Positions 23,909 to 33,951 of a stretch of DNA of 64,000 nt are shown in pieces; within the stretch, counting starts at the first letter, position 1, and the number at the start of each line of letters is the position of its first letter. The translations under genes were made by a program, and so were the position numbers. The stretch spans positions 1-64,000 of the forward strand of contig CACWQT010000006.1 in NCBI GenBank assembly GCA_902763185.1, written 5' to 3'. The notes beneath the pieces were generated by a model. It did no database searches. It saw only the letters and a program-made list of their open reading frames with translations, and was not told where the DNA came from. Source of the stretch: an uncultured Rhodospirillales bacterium. Its GTDB lineage: Bacteria > Pseudomonadota > Alphaproteobacteria > RF32 > CAG-239.

Positions 23909-25932
23909 CGGGCAAGTTCCTCTTTAATGACATCAGCCAATTTATCCAAAACCGTGGCTTCTTGAACAGTCCACGCATAGGCCGCCTCTTGGCTCTTTTT
24001 AAGCTTTTCAGAATTACTCAGGAGACTGATTGCTTCGTCAACCACCTCTTTAGCGTTATTTACTTGCACCAACGCATATGCCTCTTTTGCCCGTGCGGTC
24101 ATATCCGTAAAATTATGCATAAAGGGACCGACAATGACCGCATTTTTATCTTTTGCCGGTTCAATAAAATTCTGCCCGCCGTGGGGAATTAACGAACCAC
24201 CGATAAACGAAACAGAAGCAAGCTTATACCACAACCCCATTTCACCAATTGTATCAGCCACATAAATTTCCGTATCCGCTCCGATCAACCCGCCTTTTGC
24301 GCGTTGTTCTGTCTCAAAGCCCTTTTCTTGAAACATCTCGGCAATTTCCGCGCCGCGATTAGGATGGCGCGGCACCACAATCACCAATATATCTTTAACT
24401 GCCGCCTGTAAACGAGGCAATTCCACCGCCAATTGCGCCTCTTCATCATGGTGCGTGGAGCTGATAAGAAATACCTGACGCTTGCCGACCGCGTTTTTAA
24501 GTTCTTTTAACATCTCTTCATCAATCGGCAACGGCATCCCTGCATATTTGATATTGCCAACACATTGCGCCGGTATGGAAGAAAGCACCTGTAACCGCTC
24601 TTTATCCTGCTCCGACTGCCCTAAAAGCAACGTAAAGCAACTAAGTAATTCGCGACTGACCGGTTTTACATAACTCCAATTCCGAAGCGATTTATCAGAT
24701 ATTCGTCCGTTGACCAATATCAACGGTATGCCGTATTTCTTAGTTTCATACAGCAGCGACGGCCATAACTCCGACTCAAACCACAACACCGCATCCGGCC
24801 TGAAATAGGTTAATAAGCTATTCGCAAACTTCGGCACATCAAACGGAATAAACTGATGAAACGCCCGCTCCGGCAACCGTTTTGCCATAATTTCCGCCGA
24901 GGTCAGTGTTCCGGTTGTTACCATAATATGCAGACCTTTATCTTCTTTTAAGAGCTTATCTATCAGCGGCAACATTGAAATCGCCTCACCGACCGACGCC
25001 CCGTGAAACCAATAGAGCTTACCTTTGGGCCTTTCATGCGTATAATTTCCCAACCGCTCATTAAACCGCTCTGTCGGTTCTTTACCGTTTTTCTGCCGCT
25101 TTTTAATATAGGTCGCCCTTATAAGCGGAAATAATAGCGTCATCAACAACCGATACACCGGAATAAAGACAAAACACTTCGATCCCCAATGACGTTTACG
25201 CCGCGGCTTAATCGTATTCAGAGGCAATATCTTAGGCAAACCGCAGGCTTCATCGGCTTCAAACGTCAACTGATTCAGTTCATCTTCCATTTGTTTACGC
25301 AGTCTTTCTACCTCATTTTCATCAACGTCAGGTGCAACAAACATCGGTTTGGTGCATTTGACCACGCCCTTCTTAAATAACTTCGGTAGCAGCATAGCGT
25401 CCCAACTGTTAATCACCTTTGCCTTTTCAGAGCTGTATGTCATACCGACAATCGGTTTGCCGGTTTTAGAAGCAAAATAAATCACACTTTTATTAAGCCG
25501 CATACGAGGGCCTCTCGGACCGTCGGAAATAAGTGTTACACTTGTATTATTCTTCAATTCTTCAGTAATTTGCTTGGCTGCCCCCACCGCACGCCTGTCA
25601 CTTGAGCCGTCAATCGGATAAATGTCATAGCGTTTTAAGATTTTGCCGATAATTGCCCCGTCAGCATGTGGTGAAACCAACGCCTTAACCGGTCTTGGCA
25701 TATTGCGCCCGAGATAAGGCAACATCAATGCCCGTCCGTGCCACGAAACCATAATCACGCCATGATTCTCTTCAATTACTTTCTTAAACTCATCCATACA
25801 CGATTCATCAAACTGACCTGTTTTCCCGACCAATAACGAATACACATACCCGACATAGGCAATCACGCTCAACACAAAGTTTGAACGCCCGATAGCTTTT
25901 AGTAAATGTTTTAATCTGACGCTTAACGGCAT
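23905..25932 (-). CDS. waaA: Fusion of DUF374 acyltransferase-like domain and Kdo transferase WaaA
   Basis: This 675-residue protein joins two normally separate proteins. Residues 1 to about 225 are DUF374, a lysophospholipid-acyltransferase-like domain: IMVSWHGRALMLPYLGR, LISDGPRGPRMRLN and ASKTGKPIVGMTY. After a basic linker (KPRRKRHWGSK, about 250), residues 260-675 are WaaA, which adds Kdo to lipid IVA from CMP-Kdo: FHGASVGEAIS holds the catalytic Glu, then ESELWPSLL and HGGQNFIEP. The hydrophobic FVFIPVYRLLMTLLFPLI segment is the usual WaaA N-terminal anchor, now internal. No frameshift is needed. The start follows GAGG; the gene lies between gltX and lpxK. Confidence 0.9.
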   Translation of the reverse strand: MPLSVRLKHLLKAIGRSNFVLSVIAYVGYVYSLLVGKTGQFDESCMDEFKKVIEENHGVIMVSWHGRALMLPYLGRNMPRPVKALVSPHADGAIIGKILKRYDIYPIDGSSDRRAVGAAKQITEELKNNTSVTLISDGPRGPRMRLNKSVIYFASKTGKPIVGMTYSSEKAKVINSWDAMLLPKLFKKGVVKCTKPMFVAPDVDENEVERLRKQMEDELNQLTFEADEACGLPKILPLNTIKPRRKRHWGSKCFVFIPVYRLLMTLLFPLIRATYIKKRQKNGKEPTERFNERLGNYTHERPKGKLYWFHGASVGEAISMLPLIDKLLKEDKGLHIMVTTGTLTSAEIMAKRLPERAFHQFIPFDVPKFANSLLTYFRPDAVLWFESELWPSLLYETKKYGIPLILVNGRISDKSLRNWSYVKPVSRELLSCFTLLLGQSEQDKERLQVLSSIPAQCVGNIKYAGMPLPIDEEMLKELKNAVGKRQVFLISSTHHDEEAQLAVELPRLQAAVKDILVIVVPRHPNRGAEIAEMFQEKGFETEQRAKGGLIGADTEIYVADTIGEMGLWYKLASVSFIGGSLIPHGGQNFIEPAKDKNAVIVGPFMHNFTDMTARAKEAYALVQVNNAKEVVDEAISLLSNSEKLKKSQEAAYAWTVQEATVLDKLADVIKEELAR

Positions 25933-25945
25933 AAAAAAACCTCAA

Positions 25946-27370
25946 TTAGGCCAATTTTAATTTTATACGGCGAAGCGTTTCGGCCTTACCCAAAACCTCG
26001 GCAATTTCACTTGCGCCGCCTGGGGTAGTCTCTAAGCCTGTTAAAGCGATTCGAACCGGATAAAGCACCTGTCCGTTTTTAAGCTCGTTTGCGACTGCCA
26101 CATTTTTCAAACACTCAAACAAGTTCTCGTTTGTCCATGTTTGAAGTGCCTCAAGTGCCGGATAGGCAAGCGCTAATGATTTCTTGGCAATATCCGCATC
26201 GGTCTTCATCTTTTTATTGGTAAACAACTCATCGCTATATTCCGGCAATGTTTCAATAAATCCGGCAACCTCGGCAATATCATTAAGCGTCTCAATACGC
26301 GGTTGCAAAACTTTAGACAATGCCTCACGGTTAATCTCATGGGTGATAAATTTATCATATTCACGACAGGCAAGCTTATGAAAAGCCTCAAAATCAAGCG
26401 CACGAATATAACAACCGTTCATCCATTTAAGCTTGGCTATATCAAAAATCGCCGGCGATTTATTAAGCCTGTTCATATCAAACACTTTTTCAAGCTCGAC
26501 AAGGGAAAAGATTTCCTGCTCTGTCCCCGGATTCCACCCCAAAAGGGCAATATAGTTCAAAATTGCCTCCGGCAGATAGCCTTTTGCCACCAAATCTTGA
26601 AACGAGGCATCGCCGTTGCGCTTAGAAAGCTTATGTTGCGCGTCTTTCATCACCTGTGCTACATGTACGTATGTCGGCGGCGTCCACCCGAATGCCTCAT
26701 AAATGAGATTATACTTTGGCGTTGAAGATATGTATTCATTGCCTCTCACCACATGTGTAATCTTCATCAAATGGTCATCAATAACGTTAGCAAAATTATA
26801 GGTCGGAAAACCGTCAGACTTAAGCAACACACCCTCATCAAGCTCATCATAATCAATCTCAATATCGCCATACACCACATCATGAAACATGGCCTTGCCT
26901 TTTTTATTGATATTCTGCCTGATAACATACGGCTCACCTTTTGCCACACGCACCTTTGCCTCAGAAAGAGGAATCATCTTACACGGATCCTTAAACTTGA
27001 TATTTGCCTCTTCGTCTTTTTGTTCATCGGCCTCATCTTTTGAGCAAAAACAATAATGTGCACCGCCGAGTTCCACCAATTTATGCGCATATTCTTGGTA
27101 TAACGGCAAACGCTCTGACTGTATGTATGGACCAAAATCACCGCCGATATCCGGTCCTTCGTCCCAGTTCATACCGACTGTTTTAAGTGTATTATAGATA
27201 ATATCGGTTGCCCCTTCAACATAGCGTTTTTGGTCGGTATCCTCAATGCGAAGGATAAACTGCCCGCCGTTAGCTTTAGCAATCAAATATTCATAAAGCG
27301 CGGTTCTCAAATTACCGATATGCATATAGCCCGTAGGACTTGGGGCAAAACGTGTTCTTGCCGTCATCAT
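25946..27370 (-). CDS. gltX: Glutamate--tRNA ligase
   Basis: This enzyme of about 474 residues charges tRNA-Glu. The class I signatures are clear: the HIGH motif as SPTGYMHIGNLRTALY near residues 12-27, and the KMSKS motif as KLSKRNGD near 245. It has an anticodon-binding C-terminal domain. AGGAG lies just before two adjacent ATG codons; the first, at 27370, is used here. The position upstream of the DUF374-waaA fusion with a 13-base gap implies co-transcription with lipid A genes. In many Alphaproteobacteria GltX also makes Glu-tRNA-Gln; I cannot tell here. Confidence 0.95.
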   Translation of the reverse strand: MMTARTRFAPSPTGYMHIGNLRTALYEYLIAKANGGQFILRIEDTDQKRYVEGATDIIYNTLKTVGMNWDEGPDIGGDFGPYIQSERLPLYQEYAHKLVELGGAHYCFCSKDEADEQKDEEANIKFKDPCKMIPLSEAKVRVAKGEPYVIRQNINKKGKAMFHDVVYGDIEIDYDELDEGVLLKSDGFPTYNFANVIDDHLMKITHVVRGNEYISSTPKYNLIYEAFGWTPPTYVHVAQVMKDAQHKLSKRNGDASFQDLVAKGYLPEAILNYIALLGWNPGTEQEIFSLVELEKVFDMNRLNKSPAIFDIAKLKWMNGCYIRALDFEAFHKLACREYDKFITHEINREALSKVLQPRIETLNDIAEVAGFIETLPEYSDELFTNKKMKTDADIAKKSLALAYPALEALQTWTNENLFECLKNVAVANELKNGQVLYPVRIALTGLETTPGGASEIAEVLGKAETLRRIKLKLA

Positions 27371-27462
27371 CAAAACTCCTAAAAAAATCCAATATGTAAC
27401 AGGTTTAAAACAGGTGAGAGAAAAAGTAAAGCAAAAAAACGCCTTTCATACTATACCTCAAA

Positions 27463-27498
27463 CAAAAAAGGATAAACACCAATTTAAGTGTTTATCCT
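27463..27498 (-). terminator. Terminator of the small acidic gene
   Basis: GGATAAACAC and GTGTTTATCC form a perfect ten-pair stem; six T follow on the minus strand. Confidence 0.9.
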
Positions 27499-27522
27499 TC
27501 TCAAAGCTCACAGATTCTAAGC

Positions 27523-27708
27523 TCAGTCATCATCTTCAGGCGGTAACAGCCCTCTGGCACGAAGCTCATCATCGGTATAAAGATCATCATAATAATCATC
27601 GTCGTTGTCTAAGCCATTATTGCCGACCAGACGATCCAGTGCGCCGCCGTCATATCCGCTCTCGGCATCGCACATTGCGTTGTAAATGTCTAAAGGATTG
27701 TAAGCCAT
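27523..27708 (-). CDS. Small acidic protein
   Basis: This 61-residue protein is very rich in Asp and Glu (DNDDDYYDDLYTDDELRARG, ending PPEDDD) and has no Lys. It has a strong terminator 25 bases after its stop, which supports a real gene. There is no Shine-Dalgarno site: the ATG is preceded by CATAAATTTTTATCACT, close to the start context of the genes at 41997 and 10651. No family was recognised. A small acidic decoy, chaperone or inhibitor are possible ideas only. Confidence 0.5.
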   Translation of the reverse strand: MAYNPLDIYNAMCDAESGYDGGALDRLVGNNGLDNDDDYYDDLYTDDELRARGLLPPEDDD

Positions 27709-27803
27709 AGTGATAAAAATTTATGGAGTAATATCAGAATAATCAATAAGATACGTTTAACATATAAAACATTTGATAAGAAATCAAGACATTTTTAACA
27801 GCC

Positions 27804-27851
27804 GCAAAAAAAGCCCTGCGTTCTTCCTTATCGGAAGGGATTCGCAGGGCG
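27804..27851 (-). terminator. Terminator of the 27873-28796 gene pair
   Basis: GCCCTGCG and CGCAGGGC pair, with an inner CCTT/AAGG stem, and seven to eight T follow on the minus strand. Confidence 0.9.
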
Positions 27852-27872
27852 TGTTTCTTAAAACATAATTCG

Positions 27873-28520
27873 TTATTTCTGAGGCGTGGTGTATTCCGCA
27901 CCGATTAAAGGCCTCAATTTTGCCTTTGACGCAATATCGCGAGACATTGTCGTCAAGATTTCTTTTGCGGCGATGTCATAGGCCTTAACAACTCGATCAA
28001 CCGGCGAATTGCGATACCAATAGATACCTTCCACCGGCGTGAAATCAATGCCATATTGCCGCATCATCGTCGCGACCGCATTGATATTGCGTTGTTCTTG
28101 CGCAAACAACAACAAATCCGCATCTGACGGACAATTTATCGGAAACCCGAAGTGCTCGGATAAATCGTCGAGCTTTTTCTTTATCTCCCGAAAATTGCTC
28201 CTGAGCGCATTTTTGTAGAGCGTCAGGTGTCTGACTTTGATACCGATGACCTTATCTTTCTGTGTCAAATCCAAATAAGGCAAAATCACCTTATTTTCAT
28301 AAAACACGGGATACGGCATTTTGATTTTCGTATCATCAATTTTTTCTGGCGTCACCCGCCCGTAAGCCTCCGCTTCGCAGCGATATTGAACTGCAAGTTT
28401 TTCGCAGTCCTCTACATATTGGGCATAAGATCTGGCCTCAATTGGCTCCAACTGCAAGTTGAGCAGCATATTAAGCCTGATGAAATTAACTTTTTTCATA
28501 CGCTTATGAATTTGGTTCAT
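27873..28520 (-). CDS. Hypothetical soluble protein
   Basis: This 215-residue protein is not recognised. It is mainly helical, with a charged middle (KNALRSNFREIKKKLDDLSEHFG) and a later compact region containing FTPVEGIYWYRNSP. No signal peptide is evident, although the first 25 residues are basic then hydrophobic. The start lies two to three bases after the stop of the small membrane protein upstream (28524-28796), so the pair is co-transcribed and probably works together. A clear terminator follows. Confidence 0.6.
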   Translation of the reverse strand: MNQIHKRMKKVNFIRLNMLLNLQLEPIEARSYAQYVEDCEKLAVQYRCEAEAYGRVTPEKIDDTKIKMPYPVFYENKVILPYLDLTQKDKVIGIKVRHLTLYKNALRSNFREIKKKLDDLSEHFGFPINCPSDADLLLFAQEQRNINAVATMMRQYGIDFTPVEGIYWYRNSPVDRVVKAYDIAAKEILTTMSRDIASKAKLRPLIGAEYTTPQK

Positions 28521-28523
28521 TAC

Positions 28524-28796
28524 CTAGCTCAACGCAATACTTCCCACGTCTACGTAGGCTTTATAGAGGAAGACAGGGTTATACCACCCCGTCACATGCG
28601 TCTGCTTTTCACAACAAATCATAACGAGCGCAAACCCGCTAAACAAGAGTAAGCCTTCTAAGATAAAGGCATAGATGTCATCAGCAACGGCTCTCGTAAC
28701 AAGAGCTTGCCAAAATTCCGAACCTACGATAACAAGCGTAGGTAGCAAACCAAATGCTATCGCACCACAGTTTGCTAAAGCCAATTTCATTGTCAT
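28524..28796 (-). CDS. Small two-helix membrane protein
   Basis: This 90-residue protein has two hydrophobic segments, about 5-28 (ALANCGAIAFGLLPTLVIVG) and 42-62, joined by a short loop, and would lie in the inner membrane. No family was recognised. No Shine-Dalgarno site is visible before the ATG, which is preceded by AT-rich sequence. It sits directly upstream of the soluble protein at 27873, with almost no gap; a membrane-anchored pair is a reasonable guess. Confidence 0.5.
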   Translation of the reverse strand: MTMKLALANCGAIAFGLLPTLVIVGSEFWQALVTRAVADDIYAFILEGLLLFSGFALVMICCEKQTHVTGWYNPVFLYKAYVDVGSIALS

Positions 28797-28914
28797 TGCA
28801 CTTTATTTTTAATAATTTAACATAATCAGAGAAATTGACAAAAATATACCAGTTTTCTTAAACTTTGTCAAATACTTTTTTTAAGCAAACTAAAGAAAAA
28901 TCGCTTTTTGGGGC

Positions 28915-28957
28915 ACAAAAAATCCCCCGAAGCATTCACCTCGAGGGATTAAAAAAG
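28915..28957 (-). terminator. Terminator of the prepilin-like operon
   Basis: On the minus strand AATCCCTCGA and TCGGGGGATT pair and are followed by a T-rich run, ending the gene at 28958. Confidence 0.85.
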
Positions 28958-31900
28958 CTAATCAGACCACGGATCTTTATATTTCAATGTCGGATCATCA
29001 AGCTGATCAGGTGATCTTTCACCACGCGGATCGCCACCACTTTCAGCAGTGCCTAACAAATCCATCTGATCAACCAATGATCTGCCACTACTGTCTTGCC
29101 AATTATTAAATTCAGCTCGATTAAAATAGCAGTAAACCGTAGCATGCCCTTCCAATGTATTTTGCGCCACTGGGAACAAGTTCCAAATAAAACTGCCCAT
29201 ACTTGCACCGCCACCGGCATTACCGCCACCGGTTGTATAGTTAGAGAGAACCGGTGCTTGATAATCACTACCGCGATTGTTAAAGTTACTCCACTCTGCA
29301 GTATCATACAAGAAGCCCATATAGGCTTTCCACCCGGTTGTTCCCTCGGGAGCTAAAGATGTTTTGAGCCATGTATTTTGTTGGAAGTAGAGCGGATAAG
29401 CCATAATTTCCTCAGCAGAACCGTTTCCTGCTTTATATATTGCATAGTTATGACCGGAATCCCATTCCAAAGTAGTATCTGTTGTGGTTTGAGAGGAGTT
29501 GGTATAATTCGGCTTAACACCCAAGAACCAACCTTCAACACGCGGTGTCTGATTTGAAACAAAACTATCCGGATTGTCATCAAACGTATTATACACACCG
29601 TTAACTACAATACTGCTCGCTTCTTCATAATTCGGATGACGAATATCCCGACCGCCGGCGTTATTCAAAATATCCGCCTGTCTTGACGCTGTATTAACTT
29701 TATATTTGTCGCCGTCTTTGATAATATCACCGGCCTGCCCGACATTAAACGAAATCGGAACTACGGTTGCTAAATTCTCATATCCCGGAGGACACGGCGC
29801 AAAAGGAACAATACCGATAAATGGTGACGCATCATCCGTATTCCCTTGGTCGTTTATCATATTATATACGCCTTTTAACACATAATCAGGCAATACGTCA
29901 CTTAAGCGCGCCCCACCACGGGTTGTAAGCTTAATATCATGCATCACTGAGGTATATGCCGGATTGACCATATATTGATCATACGTATCACGTGAATTCT
30001 TCGGATTTGCATTAATGCTTATCCCCGCACCGCTGACCAGTCTGTCTGCCTTAATATAGCCCACACCGGTATCTGCGGCATCCCCGCCGGAAACAATAGC
30101 TGTATCCGTATGTTCCAGTTCTATCGCACCGCGACGAATATAAACTGACGCATCACCGCTCATGGCATTGCTGACTGTCGAAGAGGCATCAATATCTCTT
30201 GCACCAATCCTAAATAACGGTTTATCCGTATTAACATTACCATCGCCATCTATACCCATCACTTGGATATAATCCGGATCCACTTCAAACATTGCCCGAC
30301 TGCTATCCTGTTCGGCCGTATTACGAGAGTTACTTGCAATATGGATAACCTCATTTCCGGTTACATGCACGGTGCCGTCCATTAACACATTAGCATCTGA
30401 AGAGGACGTCACATTGTCCAAATCCGGCATAACTTTGAATACGGCCGAGCTGTTTTCTTTTTCAACCGTAAAGTTAACATAACGGGTGCGGATATCTTCT
30501 TTGTTGGCAAAGAACTGCGCATCAGAACTGCCACGAGCCCCTTGTCCGGTTGTCCATAAAGCAAACTCTCCGGCTCTGGCATCAATCCGATTTCCTAAAT
30601 CCTCACTAAGCAATTCCGGATGTTTATTTAAGGTCAATGCACCTTCTTGAACATCTACAATACTTGAAGTAGGAGTTTCATCCATGGTTTTGATACTGAC
30701 CAAAGTGGAAGCGCTAACCAAAGCCTTAGAACTGTCTGCGGCAAAATAGTTACCGTAATTTACCGAACCGTTCGGATCTTCCCAACCCAACACACCTACG
30801 CCATCTTTAACATAGCCGTATGCGCCGTTAAAATCTCTATAATGCACTTGTGTCGAATCAGCCCAGAACACAGATGAACTGGTATCATTTTCCAAGGTTC
30901 CTGTATCTGCATTTCTTCGGATATAAACACCGCCGTTTTGACCACCGTAAACATTTAACCAGCCGGTATCACGATCATCCTTAAATTGCGTATAGCTGGA
31001 GAAACCGGCATGTAAATTACGTGAACCTTGGTCATTAAACCATGCTTCATTGGCAAATAACAAATCATCCACCCACGCCGAACCGGCAACACCCAAAGTC
31101 CAATCTTTACGTGCATATTCCAAATCTCCGCCGACATTACTGCTCATCTGAGTTTTACCGATATTTGTCATAAATGTACTGCTTAAAATATCCGTATATT
31201 TGGTATTCAACAGCATTGAACCATCTCCTGTCAGGATACCATTATATTCAGTAATTCCTAAACCACCGACATTATCCATATCATAGTTAGACGCTGTTCC
31301 ATATACCCGGAGTTGCCCGTCTTTTAATCCGGTATAAGAAGATTCGGCATACATCATATTCCTTTGCGCATCACTGCCGCCAACCGCAAAAATACGATTA
31401 TCTGATACACCGACACCAAGGTCATCACCTCTTAAAATATAAACGCTGGAGCTGGTGGCCGAAGAACCTGATGCGGCAATCCACATACCTTGTTTTTCAC
31501 CAACCAGGAACCTACCGCCGTCTTCATTAATATGCGTATCTGCAATAGAGCTGTCTCCACCTTGGTTAATAAACACCTGTCCGCCATGATCATTGATATA
31601 AGTAATGGCAGAGCTTCCAGCGGGTCGGCTATTTAATTTGATAACATAGTCACCATTTTCTTGATAAGCATGAATATATCCGCCCTCAACCCCACCGCCG
31701 GCAGCAGAGGAACCGCCAACCTTAAATTCATAAGTTCCGGAGCTTTCATTTGCTAAAACAAAGTCGTCTAACAATCCGACAGATGCCGAATCTTCACCTT
31801 CACCGTTATCCGCACGGAAAACCACCAAATCGACATCACTGCTGTCATTCAAGCGCAAAAATTCCATAACATCACGTCCGGTTCTGACCATAACTCTTTG

Positions 31901-32974
31901 AGTAGGATCATTTTCATCTTGCCCAATACCATATTCGGTATTATGCAAACGAAAACGTGAATTTAACGCCGACAAATTACCGTAAATCCATGCTGCACCG
32001 GTGTTTGATGAACCGGAACCGCGGCTATGTCTGTCCTCCTCTAAGAAGTTACCGACCGGTCTGCCGACATACAAATCCGCAATATCCGGATCGCAGTGGG
32101 CGCTCATACTTCCCGGAACGTCACCTGAAATAATATGACGATCACACGTAGAGTTTAACATCAATTTACGCGTATTAAAAATAGAGTGGAATTGACGTCC
32201 GTGTTCAACATAGATACCACCGTCTTCAAGACCGCCCATATAAATATCGGTTACCATCATATTATGATAATATTGCATATCGCCGTCCTCCGGTGGCACA
32301 CGATATAAAAACTTCTCACTATCTTGATTATCAATCGTTATCGGCTCAACAGAAGTAACAACCAACGAGTTTTCCGTTAAATCCGCTGTATCTATATCCA
32401 AATCGGTAATCATTTCTGAATCCAAAGACCACGCATCGCCGGTTCCTTGAACCATTGAGCTTTCATCCCATACCATACCGCCGTTAGCACCGACAAGTGA
32501 AGCAATTTTAGCCGCTCTTTTACGAGTAATATTGGCTTCTTTCGGATAAACAATATATGAAGTTAAAGAACTGTTATCATTATGCACATAAATGGTCGGC
32601 ATCTTATAGTTTTTAATTTCGCCGACATTAAACCCAAACGGAACGTATGCCGAATAACCTTTTTCAAAACAATATTTACCGCTGCACTCATCACCGGATC
32701 GCGTGCTGTCATCATCATAGGTAAGGATAATCGTCTCATTACCTGCAGAAGATGTTGCTTCCAACAAATCGGTAACATTTGCCTTCATCATCGTTTCCAC
32801 GACGCTGTTCATTGTCCGCGCTTGGCTGGCGATATTAATATCTTGGATTTCCTGCAATCTCTCTGCCGACTTTTTATAAAGAGTTGGCGTCACCATAGCT
32901 ATCAACCCCAACATAGCCAGAGCCTCTACCAAAAGGGTTCCGCGCTGATCTGATTTTTCTTGCAACTTCATCAT
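28958..32974 (-). CDS. Giant protein with a type IV prepilin-like N terminus
   Basis: This 1338-residue protein begins like a type IV prepilin or pseudopilin: after a short leader, RG is followed by TLLVEALAMLGLIAMV, with Glu at position +5 of the mature chain and a hydrophobic helix, then a helical stem. Normal pilins have 120-300 residues; this one has over 1200 extra, rich in Gly, Ser, Asn, Asp and Thr with recurring short patterns (DGGIYVEHG, GGGVEGGYIHAY, GGVYIRRN), suggesting a long beta-helical or fibrous surface domain. AAGGAG precedes the ATG. No pilus assembly genes (PilB, C, D, Q) are in the window. Processing and display by a distant type IV pilus or type II-like system is inferred. 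Confidence 0.72.
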   Translation of the reverse strand: MMKLQEKSDQRGTLLVEALAMLGLIAMVTPTLYKKSAERLQEIQDINIASQARTMNSVVETMMKANVTDLLEATSSAGNETIILTYDDDSTRSGDECSGKYCFEKGYSAYVPFGFNVGEIKNYKMPTIYVHNDNSSLTSYIVYPKEANITRKRAAKIASLVGANGGMVWDESSMVQGTGDAWSLDSEMITDLDIDTADLTENSLVVTSVEPITIDNQDSEKFLYRVPPEDGDMQYYHNMMVTDIYMGGLEDGGIYVEHGRQFHSIFNTRKLMLNSTCDRHIISGDVPGSMSAHCDPDIADLYVGRPVGNFLEEDRHSRGSGSSNTGAAWIYGNLSALNSRFRLHNTEYGIGQDENDPTQRVMVRTGRDVMEFLRLNDSSDVDLVVFRADNGEGEDSASVGLLDDFVLANESSGTYEFKVGGSSAAGGGVEGGYIHAYQENGDYVIKLNSRPAGSSAITYINDHGGQVFINQGGDSSIADTHINEDGGRFLVGEKQGMWIAASGSSATSSSVYILRGDDLGVGVSDNRIFAVGGSDAQRNMMYAESSYTGLKDGQLRVYGTASNYDMDNVGGLGITEYNGILTGDGSMLLNTKYTDILSSTFMTNIGKTQMSSNVGGDLEYARKDWTLGVAGSAWVDDLLFANEAWFNDQGSRNLHAGFSSYTQFKDDRDTGWLNVYGGQNGGVYIRRNADTGTLENDTSSSVFWADSTQVHYRDFNGAYGYVKDGVGVLGWEDPNGSVNYGNYFAADSSKALVSASTLVSIKTMDETPTSSIVDVQEGALTLNKHPELLSEDLGNRIDARAGEFALWTTGQGARGSSDAQFFANKEDIRTRYVNFTVEKENSSAVFKVMPDLDNVTSSSDANVLMDGTVHVTGNEVIHIASNSRNTAEQDSSRAMFEVDPDYIQVMGIDGDGNVNTDKPLFRIGARDIDASSTVSNAMSGDASVYIRRGAIELEHTDTAIVSGGDAADTGVGYIKADRLVSGAGISINANPKNSRDTYDQYMVNPAYTSVMHDIKLTTRGGARLSDVLPDYVLKGVYNMINDQGNTDDASPFIGIVPFAPCPPGYENLATVVPISFNVGQAGDIIKDGDKYKVNTASRQADILNNAGGRDIRHPNYEEASSIVVNGVYNTFDDNPDSFVSNQTPRVEGWFLGVKPNYTNSSQTTTDTTLEWDSGHNYAIYKAGNGSAEEIMAYPLYFQQNTWLKTSLAPEGTTGWKAYMGFLYDTAEWSNFNNRGSDYQAPVLSNYTTGGGNAGGGASMGSFIWNLFPVAQNTLEGHATVYCYFNRAEFNNWQDSSGRSLVDQMDLLGTAESGGDPRGERSPDQLDDPTLKYKDPWSD

Positions 32975-32991
32975 AATCGTTCTCCTTATAC

Positions 32992-33951
32992 CTATATCTG
33001 CCTAATTTTAATTAAGCATCCGTTGGCACAATAATCTTCTCCGTTAACTCTAAAAAAGTCATCTGTAAAAAAGCCCACTGGCAAATCCCAAGTGGTCTTG
33101 TTACGATATCTAAGTGGAAACATTCTCTTTGTAATATTGGTTTCTTGCTGATGAGCAGCAGCCCATACACGCATATCATCAATATACGCCGGCAAAAGTC
33201 TTACTCTACCTTCAAAATGCCATTGGTTGTTTTGGCGATAAACATAACCGATATTCTCCGTAAACGGATATTCTATAATGGCTCGTTGGAAGTCATAATT
33301 AACATAGTTGGTAAGTCGATTAATCCATCTGGCATCCATTTTTCTGAATGCAATCAAATAACGATGTGAATTCTTTCGACAACAACTACCGGTTAAGCCC
33401 CCTTCTTCATCAACCGAAGAAACACAATTTTGCACACCGTCATGCGGCGGAGCATCTACAATTGGGTTTCCTTCTTCATCAAAATCTTCTGTTGCTTGCG
33501 CATGATAATGCCCGTCATAGTCATTGATGTCATAAAATCTTTTTGCTGCAGCATTATATGGCAGACAATAAACACGGCTATACATTTCATCAGAGTCATA
33601 AAGCACCCGACCTTCCGGCAAGAGGTGCAAACTTCTCTGCTCACTCGTATCACCGCCCTGCACTAAAAAAGCGTGTTCAGAATTGCCTTGTTTATAAGTC
33701 AGTTCTGCGTCGCCGCTGGCATAAATTTCATCACCGGGCTGAATACCGAATTCATAGTTTTCCCCGTCAAGTTGATTATAGACTTCTATTTTAGTTATGA
33801 TTCTGGAAGCAATGTGAACTTGATAATTAAAACGGTAGAGCATGCTGACCGCTTTTTTACGCATGATATCACGATCATAATCAGGTCGAACCGAAAGGTT
33901 AAACCCATAGATCGCAGAGACAAATGTTGCCAACATCATCAATAAATACAT
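32992..33951 (-). CDS. Prepilin-operon partner with one N-terminal membrane helix
   Basis: This 319-residue protein has a single N-terminal hydrophobic helix (MYLLMMLATFVSAIYGFNL) followed by a charged helix (YDRDIMRKKAVSMLYRFNYQ), the shape of a pilin or minor pseudopilin, but it lacks a leader with Gly and Glu+5. The rest contains paired Cys residues (GSCCRKN, DYCANGCLIKI), so it is probably exported and disulfide-bonded. GGGAG precedes the start. It ends 17 bases before the giant prepilin-like gene and shares its promoter, so it is likely a partner or minor subunit. The family is not recognised. Confidence 0.6.
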   Translation of the reverse strand: MYLLMMLATFVSAIYGFNLSVRPDYDRDIMRKKAVSMLYRFNYQVHIASRIITKIEVYNQLDGENYEFGIQPGDEIYASGDAELTYKQGNSEHAFLVQGGDTSEQRSLHLLPEGRVLYDSDEMYSRVYCLPYNAAAKRFYDINDYDGHYHAQATEDFDEEGNPIVDAPPHDGVQNCVSSVDEEGGLTGSCCRKNSHRYLIAFRKMDARWINRLTNYVNYDFQRAIIEYPFTENIGYVYRQNNQWHFEGRVRLLPAYIDDMRVWAAAHQQETNITKRMFPLRYRNKTTWDLPVGFFTDDFFRVNGEDYCANGCLIKIRQI

